Part shown: positions 7,056 to 14,684 of the stretch, one piece after another
How the letters are laid out: every line of letters starts with the position of its first letter
Position numbering within the stretch: position 1 is the first letter of the stretch
From: an uncultured Bacilli bacterium
Lineage (GTDB): Bacteria > Bacillota_I > Bacilli_A > RF39 > UBA660
Reading direction: 5' to 3'
Length of the DNA stretch: 20,338 bases
NCBI GenBank assembly: GCA_947628325.1
Contig: CANQZL010000006.1
Span: 1 to 20,338, forward strand
Notes under the pieces: model-generated
What the model was told of the DNA's origin: nothing
Database searches by the model: none
What the model saw: the letters and a program-made list of their open reading frames with translations, nothing else
Translations under genes and position numbers: made by a program

Positions 7056-8246
7056 CTAATATCTACATATATTAATTTTTCTTTTTTCGTTCCTTTTTGA
7101 TATCGATAGTACAAAAAAGAAATATATTAAATATTCGTAGCTAAATAAACTATGTAAAATCATATTCATAAATATGTAAATTATAATAAATGATAAATTA
7201 TCATTACTAATATATTTTTTTATTATATAAGATATAAATATTAAATATATTGCCGAAAAAATAATTCCATATCTTAATATTAAATTTAATAATAAACTAT
7301 GTGGTTGAACTAGTCTAAACCCTTCATAAGTTGTAGAATGTTCTGTATCAGCAACTCCAAGTTTTTCTTTAATCTGATTATCATATCCACTAATTAAAAG
7401 TTTAGGATTCTTAATTATTTCATTCATAGCATATACATTTGATCTAACTCTCATAGCATTAGAGTTATCCATAATTGACTCTCGATAATCAGATATTTCA
7501 CTTTTAGGAATATAATACACGCAATAATAACTAATTCCTATTATCAATAACTGAGAAATAATTATGGTCACAAAAATTCCTAATACGTTAATTTTACAAA
7601 TCTTATTATAAACCTTCTTAATTATTGGATATCTTCTTGAAAATTCTAATATCATAAATAAAATTACAGCAATTTGACCCATACGGCTATTTAACAACAC
7701 AATATATACCAATGAAATTATGCTTCCTAATATATATTTTCTTTTGTAACATAAAATTAAAAACAAAAAAATAACAAGACTACTCCAGTTTTTATCTCCT
7801 AATGTTGGTAAATAAAAATTGGTTGTACTGAAACCTAAATAACCATGTAAATATGATTCAATTATATAATAAATTAAATATATACAAATTATTAAATAAA
7901 CAGGATTTATTTTTTTTAAGTATATATCGTCAAAGAAATCATTATCTTTAAACAGCAAAAATGCAATAACAGCAAATAAAATAATGTTAGCAATATTACT
8001 AAATCCATACGAATTAAATAGTATTTGCGTAATTAATATTACACAAAATAGTATTATAATAAAAAACATAGTATATGCAATTTTAACTTTATTTTTCCAA
8101 AAAAATGCTAATATTAAGAACATCATAATACTTAAATAAATATAATCAATTGATTTAATAACAAAATTATTTGTATAAATTATAAATTTCAAAGTTATAT
8201 ATATAAATGTTATATTAAAAAAAAGTTTTTTCAAATTTATATTCAT
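7056..8246 (-). CDS. wzy: Wzy-like polysaccharide polymerase (O-antigen ligase/polymerase family)
   Basis: A 396-residue protein with about ten to twelve hydrophobic helices and one larger loop, the usual shape of Wzy polymerases, which join lipid-linked repeat units on the outer face of the membrane. The loop carries the Wzy/WaaL-like segment RLVQPHSLLLNLILRYGII. Sequence conservation in this family is weak, so the call rests on topology, that motif and position directly after the flippase. The open frame reaches 8315, but I choose the ATG at 8246. AAGGAGA lies just upstream, and this start follows the wzx stop (8248) by one base, a coupled arrangement. The longer reading would overlap wzx by 68 bases with a non-membrane N-terminus. 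The next gene downstream is a dead epimerase. Confidence 0.8.
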   Translation of the reverse strand: MNINLKKLFFNITFIYITLKFIIYTNNFVIKSIDYIYLSIMMFLILAFFWKNKVKIAYTMFFIIILFCVILITQILFNSYGFSNIANIILFAVIAFLLFKDNDFFDDIYLKKINPVYLIICIYLIYYIIESYLHGYLGFSTTNFYLPTLGDKNWSSLVIFLFLILCYKRKYILGSIISLVYIVLLNSRMGQIAVILFMILEFSRRYPIIKKVYNKICKINVLGIFVTIIISQLLIIGISYYCVYYIPKSEISDYRESIMDNSNAMRVRSNVYAMNEIIKNPKLLISGYDNQIKEKLGVADTEHSTTYEGFRLVQPHSLLLNLILRYGIIFSAIYLIFISYIIKKYISNDNLSFIIIYIFMNMILHSLFSYEYLIYFFFVLSISKRNEKRKINICRY

Positions 8247-8247
8247 A

Positions 8248-9693
8248 TCATTTGTTCTCCTTAAAAAATCTGCATACAGTTTCATATAACTTCTTATATG
8301 ATTTTTCCTTAACACATTGACATAATAGTTTTCTGTTTTTTAAAGTAAGTATACTTAATAGAACAATAACTATAATTATCAAAATATATCTAATAATAGA
8401 ATACATATAAAATATATTAAATACTATTACCGAACATATAGCCAAAATAGATACTTTTACAAAAAAATTTGTATCATACCAATTTGTACATTTCATCTTT
8501 TTTACAAATAAAAAGTGTATTAACAATAAAATAAAATAGCCAAAAAGCGTTGTATACGCAGCAGCAATATATCCAAACATTGGAATAAAAATAAGATTTA
8601 ATATAACATTTATTACAGCTGCAATTATTGTTCCAATAGCAATATTTTTTTGCTTTTTATGATAAAATTCAATGTTAACATATAAAGAATATATAAATTG
8701 AAATATATATCCAACCATAACAGGAGGCATAACATATTTAGCTTGTATATAATTTCTTCCTCCCATTATTAATAATAACTCAGGTGTGAAAAGCATAAAT
8801 ATAAAAACTATTATTAAGAAAAATAGAGTATAAGGTTTAGATTTTTCTCTTAGATTATGAAAATTCTTTTTATCCATTTGGTCATAAGCCCAAGGTGACC
8901 ACGAATTATTCATTGATGTCCATAATATTGATACTGCCATAGATAAAGTATATGAAACACTATACAAAGCATTAGCCTCCGGAGATATCAATTTAGTAAT
9001 CATAATTCTGTCAGATGAACTTAATATATAACCTGCAAGTAAATGCCATATTAATGGAAACGATATTTTTAAAGCATATTTCCAATATTGGATTGATATT
9101 TTTTTACCTTTAAATATAATATATACGTATACCATAAATGCTACTATTGTTAATGGTATAAAATAACCTATTATCCTACCATATAATTTATTTGAAAAAA
9201 ATAATGCAAATAAAACAGAAAACAATGTAGAGCATATTGCATTTATCATAGTTAAAACTATCGTATTTTTATAGTTATAATTAATTTGATTTTTAATCAT
9301 AAACATTTGAATTGATGGATAAAATAATAAATAAATAAATATTATATTTATAGTTTTTAAATCCATATTAAACAAATTAATGAAAAAAGAATTAAAAATT
9401 AAAACAATTATATAAAACATAAATGTTATAAGTGTCCCCAAAATTAATGATGAGGAAATATATTCATTTAATTTATCTTTATAATCAAATCTTGCAATAG
9501 AAACCGAAGAATATATCTCAAACGTAGTTATAATGGCCAATATGTTAAACCATGATGTAATATTTGAAAAATTTCCAATATCACTACTAGTCATTATTCT
9601 CGTAAAAATTGGCATTGTAATAAATGTCAAACCTTTGACTAAAAAATTACAAATAGTATACCATATTCCTGATTTAATAACTTTATTATTCAT
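8248..9693 (-). CDS. wzx: Wzx-like polysaccharide flippase (MATE/PST superfamily)
   Basis: A 481-residue protein with 12-14 predicted helices that begins NNKVIKSGIWYTICNFLVKG, the standard opening of PST-family oligosaccharide flippases. It moves the undecaprenyl-linked repeat unit from the inner to the outer membrane face for the polymerase encoded next. Other family-like segments are FEIYSSVSIARFDY near residue 70 and the SSSDRIMIT stretch mid-protein. The chosen ATG (9693) overlaps the stop of the upstream gene by eight bases, indicating translational coupling; an ATG at 9714 is possible but would add only seven residues. Its stop is one base from the wzy start. A broken second copy lies at 4740-5290. 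Confidence 0.88.
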   Translation of the reverse strand: MNNKVIKSGIWYTICNFLVKGLTFITMPIFTRIMTSSDIGNFSNITSWFNILAIITTFEIYSSVSIARFDYKDKLNEYISSSLILGTLITFMFYIIVLIFNSFFINLFNMDLKTINIIFIYLLFYPSIQMFMIKNQINYNYKNTIVLTMINAICSTLFSVLFALFFSNKLYGRIIGYFIPLTIVAFMVYVYIIFKGKKISIQYWKYALKISFPLIWHLLAGYILSSSDRIMITKLISPEANALYSVSYTLSMAVSILWTSMNNSWSPWAYDQMDKKNFHNLREKSKPYTLFFLIIVFIFMLFTPELLLIMGGRNYIQAKYVMPPVMVGYIFQFIYSLYVNIEFYHKKQKNIAIGTIIAAVINVILNLIFIPMFGYIAAAYTTLFGYFILLLIHFLFVKKMKCTNWYDTNFFVKVSILAICSVIVFNIFYMYSIIRYILIIIVIVLLSILTLKNRKLLCQCVKEKSYKKLYETVCRFFKENK

Positions 9694-10840
9694 TTTGATG
9701 TAATAACTCCTCATTTGATTCTAACAAAATTCTTTTTTCTTTATCATCTAAATTTTCATAATTTTCTTTAAATTTAGTTAAGAAATTGCTTTCTTTATGC
9801 TTACTTGATATAGCAATGTTTTTACAAAAATCAAAAATAAAATGTAATTCTTCTGGCGTTTTAATTTTATCTAAGCCAAAATATTTATTACAAACTTTTA
9901 TTTGTTGCTTTGTAATATTTTCATTATATTGTGTAAATAAATTACTTATTTCTTCTTTCTGATTTTTGAAACTATCAAGTTTTGTATTTGCTATATTTTG
10001 ATTATTCTCCTCTTTCGCATTATACTCTATTGTCTGTTTATAAATGCTTTGTGGCTTTTTCAAAAAAATAGAATATCCAACATGTGTACCTACTGAATTA
10101 GAAAGGACATAATCTGATAGTAAAAGATAAGTTTTCTGCCTTGACAAAAATTCTTTATCTTCTCTCCTACCAGCTGAGCAAACTATATATCCTTTGTCTT
10201 TATATATTTTTTGCCTACCAAGCTCAATATCCCTAAAATATAAACAGACAAGAACTGTTTTAAAATTATGTTCTTTTTTTATTTTTTCAATATAATCAAC
10301 AAACAAATTCATATTATAATCTGTTTGTGAATCATCAATCGAATGTGCTGGAAAAACCAATAATGTCTTCCCGTTTTCCTCTTTTTGTTTTTTTATTTTT
10401 TCATCTGATAATAAAGGTTTTGCATAGTTAATATAAGGTCCAATTTCTATAATTATTTTTTTACTACCAAGTTTTCTTAATATTTCTTTCCTTTTTTCTC
10501 CAAATGTTATCAATGCAGGTAATCCACTATCAATTGCTTCATTATAATTTAAAAAATCACCAAAATATAAACCATGCTCAATGCAGCATTCAATTTTATC
10601 ATTGTAGTTAGAATATATTTTTAGAGAATTAGAAATACCATAAAAAATATTAGGTTGATACGTTTCTTTACAAAAATATCTTTTATTTTCTAATAATGTC
10701 ATATAATCATAAACATCTTTTTCTTTTTTGTTTCTTTTATAAAAAAATGTTCTTAAATTATATAAATATACCACAATTTTTTTTCGAATATACGTATTTT
10801 TTATTATTTTTTTCATTGTCTTCTTTATCAATTTTTCCAT
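9686..10840 (-). CDS. Probable capsule glycosyltransferase, GT-B-like, family not firmly recognised
   Basis: A 384-residue, apparently soluble protein with a basic N-terminus. Visible landmarks are IEHGLYFGDF (about 88-96), EIGPYINYAKPL (132-143), LLVFPAHS (160-167), VLVCLYFRDIELGR (196-209) and LSNSVGTHVGYSIFLKKP (246-263). Two Rossmann-like halves, an HG motif after a strand, and a conserved N.vGTH-GY block near the C-terminal third resemble GT-B transferases that use activated sugars, including polysialyl/Kdo-type transferases. That makes it a candidate for transfer of the CMP-nonulosonic acid made by neuA/neuB, which is inference. The gene starts after AAGGG and is coupled to wzx downstream and the two-domain transferase upstream (13-base gap). 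Residues 270-384 are charged, possibly coiled coil, with no motif I recognise. Confidence 0.55.
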   Translation of the reverse strand: MEKLIKKTMKKIIKNTYIRKKIVVYLYNLRTFFYKRNKKEKDVYDYMTLLENKRYFCKETYQPNIFYGISNSLKIYSNYNDKIECCIEHGLYFGDFLNYNEAIDSGLPALITFGEKRKEILRKLGSKKIIIEIGPYINYAKPLLSDEKIKKQKEENGKTLLVFPAHSIDDSQTDYNMNLFVDYIEKIKKEHNFKTVLVCLYFRDIELGRQKIYKDKGYIVCSAGRREDKEFLSRQKTYLLLSDYVLSNSVGTHVGYSIFLKKPQSIYKQTIEYNAKEENNQNIANTKLDSFKNQKEEISNLFTQYNENITKQQIKVCNKYFGLDKIKTPEELHFIFDFCKNIAISSKHKESNFLTKFKENYENLDDKEKRILLESNEELLHQNE

Positions 10841-10853
10841 ATACTTTCCCTTT

Positions 10854-12704
10854 TTACCTTCGTCCAGTTATTTTCTCATATATATTCCAAACTAATTTAT
10901 AAAATTGTATTCCAAAAATTAATAATATAAGTGCTAATTTATCTCTAACAGAACTTTTTTTATCAAAAAGAATACTTTTATAGTTCATTATATCTTTTCT
11001 TAAATCTTTTTCACTTTTTTTATTTCTTTCTTTAGCATTTATCATTCTGTTCAAGGTGCTTATCCTTGCCCAATACCTTTTTCGATTACAAGCATCTTTT
11101 AACTCGTCGTATTTATCAAGATATAGACACATATCATCAACAGCCTTTATCAAATATGCTTGTTCCTTTGAAAAAGTTCTATTCGTAATGGAATTTTTTC
11201 TTTTTATGTAATAATATTTACTTGCAAATCCTACTGATACGTTTTCAACTTTATCAATTAATTTATAAGTTGTTGCATTATCTTCAAATAATTTACCTTT
11301 TGGATATTCAACATTATTGAATAGCTCTTTTAAATACATTTTCGCCCAGGCTGAAACTTCAAAATTTTTTGCATACAATATATCTTCAAATGCTTCTACT
11401 TTTGAAAGTAACTTTTCATCTTCGTTTTTATTATGTGTTTTATTCAATTTTTCTTCATAAATCATCTCATACTTGCAAAAAGATATTTTAGTATTGTATT
11501 TTTTTATCAAATTATATAAATATTCTATATAATCAATATCTATATAGTCATCCGAATCAATAAAAGTTATATATTTACCTTTTGCTACTTTTATCCCTTT
11601 ATTTCTTGCATCAGATAGCCCTCCATTACTTTTATGTACAACTAAAATTCTTGAATCGGATTTAGCATAATTATCACATATATCTCCACTTTTATCTTTT
11701 GAACCATCATCTATTAAAATAATTTGTAAATTTTTATATGTTTGATTAACAATTGATTCTATGCATTTTTTTACATATTTTTCAACATTATAAACCGGTA
11801 CAATTACTGAAATTAAATCTTCATTCATAGTTAATCTCCTACTCATTTTTGTTATATTTTTTTTATATTTTCCCATCTTCATTCCTATAAATCTAGCTGC
11901 CATATTAGGTATGAATTGTAAGATTACTTTTACATTTCTATCCTGAATTGCTTTTTTTAATGTATAAATAGCTAACCTACCACCAGTTTTATTCGTTCCA
12001 TATTTGTCTAAATAATTATTTTGTTTAAAAAACACACCTGTATCATAATATCTTTTAAATATTTGCTTTAATGTAAAATTATGTGAATGATATACTATTG
12101 AATCAGCACAATATCTAATCTTATACCCATTCATTATTAATTTATAAGCAAAATATTGATCTTCATTGATAGGTATTTTTTTACCATCATATCCATTTAA
12201 TTTTTTAAATATATCTGCTCTTATTGCAGAAGAAGCATCTGAAAAGAAAAATGTTCGTAAACCTAATTGATCTACATCCTTTTTAGATACTACCTTAGAT
12301 TCTTTAGGATAATTTATTTCTCTTGTATATTTTTCTATGCCATCATCTTTTGCAATTTGTCTGCTATATGTTGCTTCACATTCTCCATTTTCTATTGGTC
12401 TTATTAATTTATAAAGCCATAATTTATCTCTTATTTCTATGTCTTGTGTAATAAAAACTATAATATCTGCGTTACTTTTCATTGCCTCTGTCTCTCTAGT
12501 AAGACTATGAGAAAATTCTTCAGCTTTTATCTTTTTATATTCTATCGCATTTTCTTGTAAAATTTTTTCCGTATTATCTTTACTTTCTGTTAATATATAG
12601 TGTATTGTATTGATATTTACATTTTGTTGCATCATTATTGAATTATTTAGATTTGTTATATATTTTTCAGCTTTATATAATGGACATATAATATCGATAT
12701 TCAT
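10854..12704 (-). CDS. Two-domain GT2 glycosyltransferase (rhamnosyltransferase-like plus EpsJ/WcaA-like)
   Basis: A chain of 616 residues with two GT-A glycosyltransferases in tandem. Domain 1 (1 to about 290): CPLYKAEKYI (7-16), FITQDIE (84-90, a TQD metal motif typical of rhamnosyltransferases), the acceptor-side segment DASSAIRADIFKKLNGYD (156-173) and EDQYFAYK (181-188). Domain 2 (from 293): SVIVPVYNVEKYV (299-311), IDDGSKDKSGD (331-341) and FIDSDD (381-386), with a charged C-terminal region and a hydrophobic stretch near 595-610. Both probably build the lipid-linked repeat unit after the priming step. An internal ATG (11828, residue 293) is preceded by AGGAG at ideal spacing, so domain 2 may also be made alone. 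The two may be former separate genes joined by loss of a stop. GGAGGGG precedes the main start. Upstream lies a dead rmlB, which fits the rhamnosyl-type first domain. Confidence 0.82.
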   Translation of the reverse strand: MNIDIICPLYKAEKYITNLNNSIMMQQNVNINTIHYILTESKDNTEKILQENAIEYKKIKAEEFSHSLTRETEAMKSNADIIVFITQDIEIRDKLWLYKLIRPIENGECEATYSRQIAKDDGIEKYTREINYPKESKVVSKKDVDQLGLRTFFFSDASSAIRADIFKKLNGYDGKKIPINEDQYFAYKLIMNGYKIRYCADSIVYHSHNFTLKQIFKRYYDTGVFFKQNNYLDKYGTNKTGGRLAIYTLKKAIQDRNVKVILQFIPNMAARFIGMKMGKYKKNITKMSRRLTMNEDLISVIVPVYNVEKYVKKCIESIVNQTYKNLQIILIDDGSKDKSGDICDNYAKSDSRILVVHKSNGGLSDARNKGIKVAKGKYITFIDSDDYIDIDYIEYLYNLIKKYNTKISFCKYEMIYEEKLNKTHNKNEDEKLLSKVEAFEDILYAKNFEVSAWAKMYLKELFNNVEYPKGKLFEDNATTYKLIDKVENVSVGFASKYYYIKRKNSITNRTFSKEQAYLIKAVDDMCLYLDKYDELKDACNRKRYWARISTLNRMINAKERNKKSEKDLRKDIMNYKSILFDKKSSVRDKLALILLIFGIQFYKLVWNIYEKITGRR

Positions 12705-12728
12705 TTAATATTCCCCTCCATATAAAAT

Positions 12729-13015
12729 TTACCTTCCCAAATATCCTAGATGTGCTACATACCAACCTATTACCTTTATAATTTCATCCTCAAATCTTAT
12801 TTTTAATTTTCTTCCAAATTATGTTTTTAAGTTTGTCGGGTCTATTGCATCAGTTACATATTCAATTAGTTCTTTTGTTTTACCTAACCTTTTTAATATT
12901 AGCTTTACTATTTAAATGTTTTATTTTTCAATGCTTTTAAAATCATATGTAGTATTAGTTTTTATGATATGGTCCATAATTATTAGAGCAATCCGTTATA
13001 TATTTCGTTGGTAAG
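12729..13015 (-). pseudogene. rmlB: dTDP-glucose 4,6-dehydratase (RmlB), second decayed copy
   Basis: In broken frames the minus strand reads TDCSNNYGPYHK (family: CSNNYGPYQ), then IVKLILKRLGKTKELIEYVT with DAIDPTNLK (family: LGKPESLI.FVTDRPGHDRRYAID..K), then FGRKLKIRFEDEIIKVIGWY and VAHLGYLGR before a TAA. The GHDRRYA segment is deleted, stops occur, and the N-terminal half is gone. It lies directly upstream of the two-domain transferase. Between about 13015 and 13200 I see no further support for genes. Confidence 0.72.
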
Positions 13016-13212
13016 TTTTAAATATTTTAAATTGTTGGTATAAAGTCAAATTTTGTAGGTTTTATATAATTCACACTTTTCTTTACGATTTCTATCATCT
13101 AAAATATTACAACCTTTTATTTCATAAAGTTCAAAACTTCACAATATATCTTAAATTATAGCATTAGACAAATAATATATCAATAGTTTTTCCGTCTTTT
13201 CCCTACACAAAA

Positions 13213-13480
13213 ATTTATCAGTTTTAAATAAATGAATCTTTGTATCTCCATACTTTGATGGTTTTGAAAAATAAAATTAAATTAACCTAAATAAAATCTA
13301 GTTTTTTAGCAGCTTAAGTATCGCGTAATGTATTGTTATGTGTTATATTTAATATGTTAGAAGGTATTTATATAAGATTAGGCATTTCTAAATCTAAACT
13401 ATATTATTAAAGATTACATTAAAAATGGTAAACGTTCAGCTAAACATGTTCTTAGAATTGGTAATTCAGAAGTATTGTAA
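13213..13480 (+). mobile_element. Left end of an insertion sequence with a broken transposase N-terminus
   Basis: The repeat ATTTATCAGTTTT (13213-13225) matches the ends of the 303-bp element. About 130 bp inside, a plus-strand ATG (13354) opens MLEGIYIRLGISKSKLYY, then a stop and a one-base shift leading to IKDYIKNGKRSAKHVLRIGN and SEVL. The text KSK..YY.IKDY..NGKRS.K.VL.IGN resembles the N-terminus of IS1634-like DDE transposases (tentative). The rest of the element is missing; it is joined to an IS3 fragment at about 13470. Confidence 0.4.
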
Positions 13481-13780
13481 GATATTACTTCATCATTAAA
13501 ACAATCTAATATTGGTGATAAATAAATCTTTTCTCCTCGAAGATTAAATTCTGTTATATCGGTATACCATTTTTCATTTGGATTTTCTGCTTCAAATTCT
13601 CTTTTAATTATATTATCCACTATCTTACCAACTGTTCCTTTATATGATGAATACTTTCTTTTATTTTTTTAATGGTTTTAAACCTAATTTAACCATTAAT
13701 CTATAAAATTTCTTATGATTAACATTATAACCTTGATTTCTAAGTTCTAATGTTATTCTTCTATAACCATATTATATTCT
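13414..13780 (-). pseudogene. IS3-family transposase (OrfB, rve integrase core) remnant
   Basis: From 13771 the minus strand reads YGYRRITLELRNQGYNVNHK and FYRLMVKLGLKPLKK, then a frameshift, then RKYSSYKGTVGKIVDNIIKR and EFEAENPNEKWYTDITEFNL with YLSPILDCFNDEVISYN. This is the standard IS3/IS150 OrfB text; the D of TDITEF is the first catalytic aspartate. The rest of the DDE core is lost. The reading continues open to 13414, but its last 15 or so residues are antisense to the other IS piece and not transposase. No functional transposase remains. Confidence 0.85.
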
Positions 13781-13834
13781 AAAGAAAATGATATTGTAGG
13801 TATAAATACTTTATATTTTTTCTATTTATATTAT

Positions 13835-14364
13835 CTATTTCACTTTGTCATCAAGTATTTCTTTCCATACTTCTTCTGATGTAAAAAAATAATTACCATT
13901 CCAATTATGTTCATCCCAATATTTGAACCATTTGTCTTTTTTATTCATCAAATCTTTTATTTCTTGAATTTTTATTTTGTTATAATTATCTTTTTCTAAT
14001 TCATTAACAAAATGATCTATTTCTGAACCCCATATTACTACATCCCAATTATCACAAGAACCTCTTTCGTCTATATTTAGTTTATTTTTATACGATATAT
14101 ATAATGAATCATCTTTTCTCCAATGATTAAAATGAAAATTTGGTTTATAATATATATCTTTTATATCTTTTAAAGATATATATATACATATCTTGGATAT
14201 AACCATATCTTTATATAATAATTTGGTAAATCTTCTTCTTTAATCTTTGTTTTATAAATACCCTGTGAAAATAAATAATTTTCTTTATCTTGATAATAAT
14301 AAAAACCATCTATTTTATTATATTTTACTTTACCATCAATATAATACGCAGCTAATTTTTTCAT
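13835..14364 (-). pseudogene. Unknown protein of the island, split by a TA-dinucleotide frameshift
   Basis: Two overlapping frames (14364-14170, 64 codons; 14206-13835, 123 codons) fit one gene. The first runs MKKLAAYYIDGKVKYNKIDG to IKIWLYPRYVYIYL and stops. The second gives SLKDIKDIYYKPNFHFNHW and continues to FFTSEEVWKEILDDKVK. The break lies at a run of five TA units (about 14177-14187). With four units the frames join as PRYVYISLKDIKDIYY, giving a protein of about 174 residues. It is rich in W, Y, K and D and has no signal peptide or membrane segment. I do not recognise the family. Its start has GGTGAT upstream and lies just after the palindrome that follows the XRE gene. Position after an antitoxin-like regulator suggests a partner role, possibly a toxin or effector now off or phase variable; this is inference. 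Confidence 0.5.
14177..14187 (-). repeat. (TA)5 dinucleotide tract at the frameshift
   Basis: A run of five TA units, GTATATATATATC on the minus strand, sits exactly where the two frames of the unknown gene overlap. Losing one unit would restore a single reading frame. Confidence 0.5.
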
Positions 14365-14378
14365 AGCATATCACCAAA

Positions 14379-14408
14379 AATAATTGTATCATTTATGATA
14401 CAATTATT
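14379..14408. promoter_or_regulatory. Perfect 14-bp inverted repeat, operator or terminator
   Basis: AATAATTGTATCAT (14379-14392) and its exact complement (14395-14408) are separated by two bases, starting at the XRE stop codon and ending about 15 bases before the next gene. The core TGTATCAT..ATGATACA looks like a dimeric HTH operator. On the minus strand it is followed by a T5 run, so an intrinsic terminator or attenuator is equally possible. A related GTATCA.TGATAC palindrome occurs at 17222-17234. Confidence 0.55.
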
Positions 14409-14665
14409 CAATCTTTATTATTTATTTTTTCTATCTTCAATGTATATCCTAATGGTTCTAATATTTGAAGCATAGTTTTAACCTGTGGTGAATTCATTCC
14501 ATTTTCTATTCTTGCAATAGTTGTTCTAATTATTTTAGACTGGTTTGCAATATCTTGCTGTGATAAGTTAGCATCTTTTCTTAGTTTAATAAATTCTTTT
14601 ATTAGTTCATATTCCATTTCACTTATTTGTTTTTCTTGTGAAATATATTCTTTTATTTTTTCCAT
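14408..14665 (-). CDS. XRE-family helix-turn-helix regulator, HigA-like antitoxin
   Basis: An 85-residue DNA-binding protein. Residues about 22-76 form a Cro/CI-type HTH: ELIKEFIKLRKDANLSQQDI, ANQSKIIRTTIARIENGMNS, then LQILEPLGYTLKI. The closing LGYTLKIEKI strand after the five-helix domain is common in HigA-type antitoxins of toxin-antitoxin modules. In HigBA the toxin normally precedes the antitoxin, but the gene before it here (19-base gap) is a DUF4143 ATPase and the gene after it is unknown. It likely binds the palindrome at its own 3' end or near the island promoter and represses the module; this is inference. The start follows GGTGG, a modest ribosome-binding site. Confidence 0.85.
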   Translation of the reverse strand: MEKIKEYISQEKQISEMEYELIKEFIKLRKDANLSQQDIANQSKIIRTTIARIENGMNSPQVKTMLQILEPLGYTLKIEKINNKD

Positions 14666-14684
14666 AAAACCACCATAATTTATA

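Noticed and set aside
7056..9714. Possible Mycoplasma-type code (TGA read as Trp)
   Set aside because: Tryptophan is TGG where checked, and genes such as the XRE regulator and the flippase end at TGA at sensible positions.
10696..10902. Plus-strand open frame of 68 codons
   Set aside because: It is antisense to the starts and ends of two transferase genes; its phenylalanine-rich text is what A-rich coding DNA gives on the other strand.
13414..13620. A separate 68-residue protein
   Set aside because: It is a fragment of an IS3 transposase with a frameshift upstream and a tail read from unrelated antisense DNA.
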